Under the pieces are notes generated by a model, which saw only the letters and a list, made by a program, of their open reading frames with translations, made no database searches and was not told where the DNA came from. Of a DNA stretch of 64,000 nucleotides, positions 61,656-64,000 are shown one piece after another. A program made the translations under genes and the position numbers. Numbering within the stretch: position 1 is the stretch's first letter; each line of letters begins with the position of its first letter. This stretch comes from Ifrita kowaldi (lineage: Eukaryota > Chordata > Aves > Passeriformes > Cinclosomatidae): assembly GCA_013398055.1 (NCBI GenBank), contig VZRS01008301.1, forward strand, positions 379,016-443,015. Reading direction: 5' to 3'.

Positions 61656-64000
61656 AAAAAAAAAAAAGACTTTTCAAAGAAATGAAAATTCATTTTTAAA
61701 GGAAGGAAAAGTCAAGGAATAAAATCTTCTTGTGTTCTTGTGTGTTTTGATGGATAAATACTTAAGGCTACACTATATTTTGCATTTATCCTTCAGCTCC
61801 AACAAGTCCCTAAAGTGGCATGTGATAGCTTTCTTCTCCTTGCTCTTCTGTGATCTGTCTGCTTTCCCAGTAATCACTTACTTTGTTCTCTAAATTTTCT
61901 ACCCTATATCTAAGTTCTAATCATACTTCCAATTAAACATTCATTCATGAACAGCCCGACAGGAAGCCTTTAATGAATCATGCCAGTACAGCTTTTTCAC
62001 CATTTCCATTTTCATGTAAACCTTCTGAAAAGTATGTCCAATCCCTATGTTCCAACATTCTGTGACAAGGCAACACAGAATGCAGAGGGCCCATAAAACC
62101 ACTGATCTACCACGCAGAGCTGGTATGTGCAGTGTCCTGTTTCTCTTTCATACCATAACCTGAACATGAACCATTCTTTTTTGTCTCCATTCCATGAACA
62201 AGCAGACTTCTGTAGGCCTTGCATGAATGTCTGTGTCGAGATTTACAATGTACTGAAGTAATGAGTCAGGTACCTGGATTGCTTCTAATGTCCATTCAAA
62301 ACAAGAAAAATGGAGAAGCTGAGTTACTGAGGCTCAGTACTGCTCTCACTGCTAGTTACACAGACTATTTAAAAATCCTAAATACTCTTCTCAAATATCA
62401 AAGAAAAAAAACCCTAGCCCTTTTATAATTATTCCATTTTATGCATGTTCTCTTCCATCTTAGCCTCTCCTAGTGCCCTGATTTTCTTTGGTCTTCAAAC
62501 TCATCTTCACTCCCATCTCCTTTTTCAAAAAGAATAGTGTGAAACCTATCTCAGCTTTGGTGTCTGAACTCCTTTTATTTGCCTAAATAGTGTTAAAGGG
62601 AAAAAAAGTAAAAGATGTTCAAGAAGTATTTTCTTTTCTGCCTTTAGTACACCTTTCCCTTTAATTTTCTTCTAATAGTTTTAGTTCATTGTCTTCTATA
62701 GTATTCACTTTTTCTTTCTCTCAAAGGTGCCTGATCTTTCTGAATGTAATATCATTTTCCCTTTTACAGTATCCTTTATTGCTTACAAGGATGTCTTTTG
62801 ATGTCTCAGACCTTTTCTCTATAAGTTCACCTTTCATTCTGCTTTTCAGAACTATTCAGACAACAAAAGTCCAAGCCCCTGTTACTAGAAGCAAAAAAAA
62901 CTTAAAAAGCTTAATTTTGTGTGTTTGAATTACACTATCATTTTCTCTGGAAAAGATAAATAAGTATTCCAGATAACTAGTCATAGACTAGAGTAGATCT
63001 AGCACATCTTTATGTATGCATAACATGTTCTTATCCAAATATATAAGTATATGCAATATCAGACACAGTCACGTGGTTTTACATCCAGATGGCCAACAAC
63101 AGGAAAGGCTGAGGCCAGAATGAAGATGAACTCCAGTTTTCCTGAAATCATAAGCCAAGGCATGCATTTATCTTCATTTCATGGGGCCCTGGCACTACTT
63201 TATTGCCCTAGACATTGCTAGAAATATATGCATCGAGACAGCAGACTTTCTATGTGTTTCTGCCATCCCTCTCTCTAACTAGCATGGCCTCTGTATACAT
63301 TGCTGAACAAGGACACACACAGAGCAAACTGAGGACTGCAGATTTTATATCGAAAGAAATACGTCTCCGCTGTTTATTGTAAGTGCCATGCACTACAGCT
63401 TAACAGCTAGTTAAGAATTCATAAAAAAAAACCCAATTACAAATATATTTCTTTGCAGTAAACTATGTTTTTGACAGTGAGACTATGTACTTCACGTAGT
63501 TTTTAAGCACTGGACATTACAGAGAATAACCCTAATTATTTTTACATATATTTACAAATATCTCTTTTATGCTTGCATGAAAGGCAAATGTTTAAAGAAC
63601 TTTGAAAGGATTTTATCCAATGGCTATTTTAAAACAAAGTACATAGAGAGTCCAGAAATAGAAAACTGAAAGTATCTTGTGAACGGTGGATGGAATCCAA
63701 ATATCCACATTGTCCAATCAACTGCCTGAAATACTGCATTATGTCCCCCCACACCTTCTGGTATAGTTAGAGGAATTTTTTAATCCCTTCCTTCTCCAGT
63801 GGCCCAGCTTGTCAGGAGAAGTGGAAAACGCTTGCATTCAGTGCAGGCGGCAGCCTAGCATCCCGGGTAAGTCCTGACCGTGGGGGAGTACCCTCAAGAT
63901 AAAGGCAGAGCCTGTGCCCCCTCTTTCCTGGTTAAATGCTGTAAGGAGTAACTTACTGGTAACCTCCTGCAACCAGGAAGCTGTGAGGCAGGGGGTGGGC
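61656..64000. other. Single-copy stretch with one exon-like segment
   Basis: No recognised protein or repeat. The last 200 bases rise in GC content and hold the exon-like segment at 63800-63866, so a gene may begin or continue beyond the right edge. Confidence 0.45.
63800..63866 (+). other. Best exon-like segment by splice signals
   Basis: A long pyrimidine tract ending CCTTCTCCAG (to 63799) gives a near-ideal acceptor, and CCCGG|GTAAGT (GT at 63867) a near-ideal donor, 67 bases apart. Two frames are open across it, one including GEVENACIQCRRQPSIP and one including CQEKWKTLAFSAGGSLAS; the third has a stop. I do not recognise either peptide. It lies at the start of a rise in GC content at the window edge. 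It could be an internal coding exon, an untranslated exon or a lncRNA exon. Confidence 0.35.

Noticed and set aside
1..64000. tRNA, rRNA, CRISPR array, operons or bacterial promoters
   Set aside because: None was seen, and the repeat content and CpG pattern are those of a vertebrate nuclear genome.

Overview
The window reads as a vertebrate nuclear genome, most likely a bird and plausibly a songbird. It is AT-rich with long stretches that look single-copy. Its recognisable interspersed repeats are truncated CR1 LINEs and solo retroviral LTRs whose sequences resemble avian families I know. There is one CpG island near the middle. There are two short N runs (20145-20165 and 32560-32575) and two single N bases. 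Nothing suggests a bacterium, phage or organelle. The host group rests on my recognition of repeats, not on a database search.

I could not identify a single protein-coding gene with confidence. Open reading frames of 60 to 170 codons are scattered over both strands. They are about as many as chance predicts for six frames of 64 kb, and the longest fall inside the CpG island or inside LTRs. None shows a domain I recognise, apart from a decayed LINE reverse-transcriptase fragment near 53.2 kb. The window is therefore best read as intergenic and/or intronic DNA around one orphan CpG-island promoter.

Layout: 1-9975 has no clear repeat; 9976-10640 is a stack of three CR1 3' ends, all on the minus strand; 10641-19689 is single-copy with a few weak minus-strand exon-like segments; 19690-21010 is a GC-rich CpG island with a gap, ending in a plus-strand GC box, TATA box and splice-donor arrangement; 21011-26774 is single-copy.

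At 26780-28444 an ERVL-like LTR is split by a second LTR (27041-27583) in the opposite orientation. A 50-base A tract lies at 29808-29857. A CpG-rich LTR-like segment with a gap lies at about 32184-32645. A well-bounded solo LTR with a perfect 5-base target duplication lies at 36263-36918, and another LTR lies at 44593-45044. A roughly 91-bp tandem duplication joined at an N lies at 46463-46641. CR1 remnants lie at 53205-53330 and 61398-61655. Near the right edge, 63800-63866 is the best exon-like segment by splice signals.

I found no undescribed multi-gene system. The most informative structures are the nested LTRs with interpretable target-site duplications, the orphan CpG-island promoter, and the N-joined tandem duplication.
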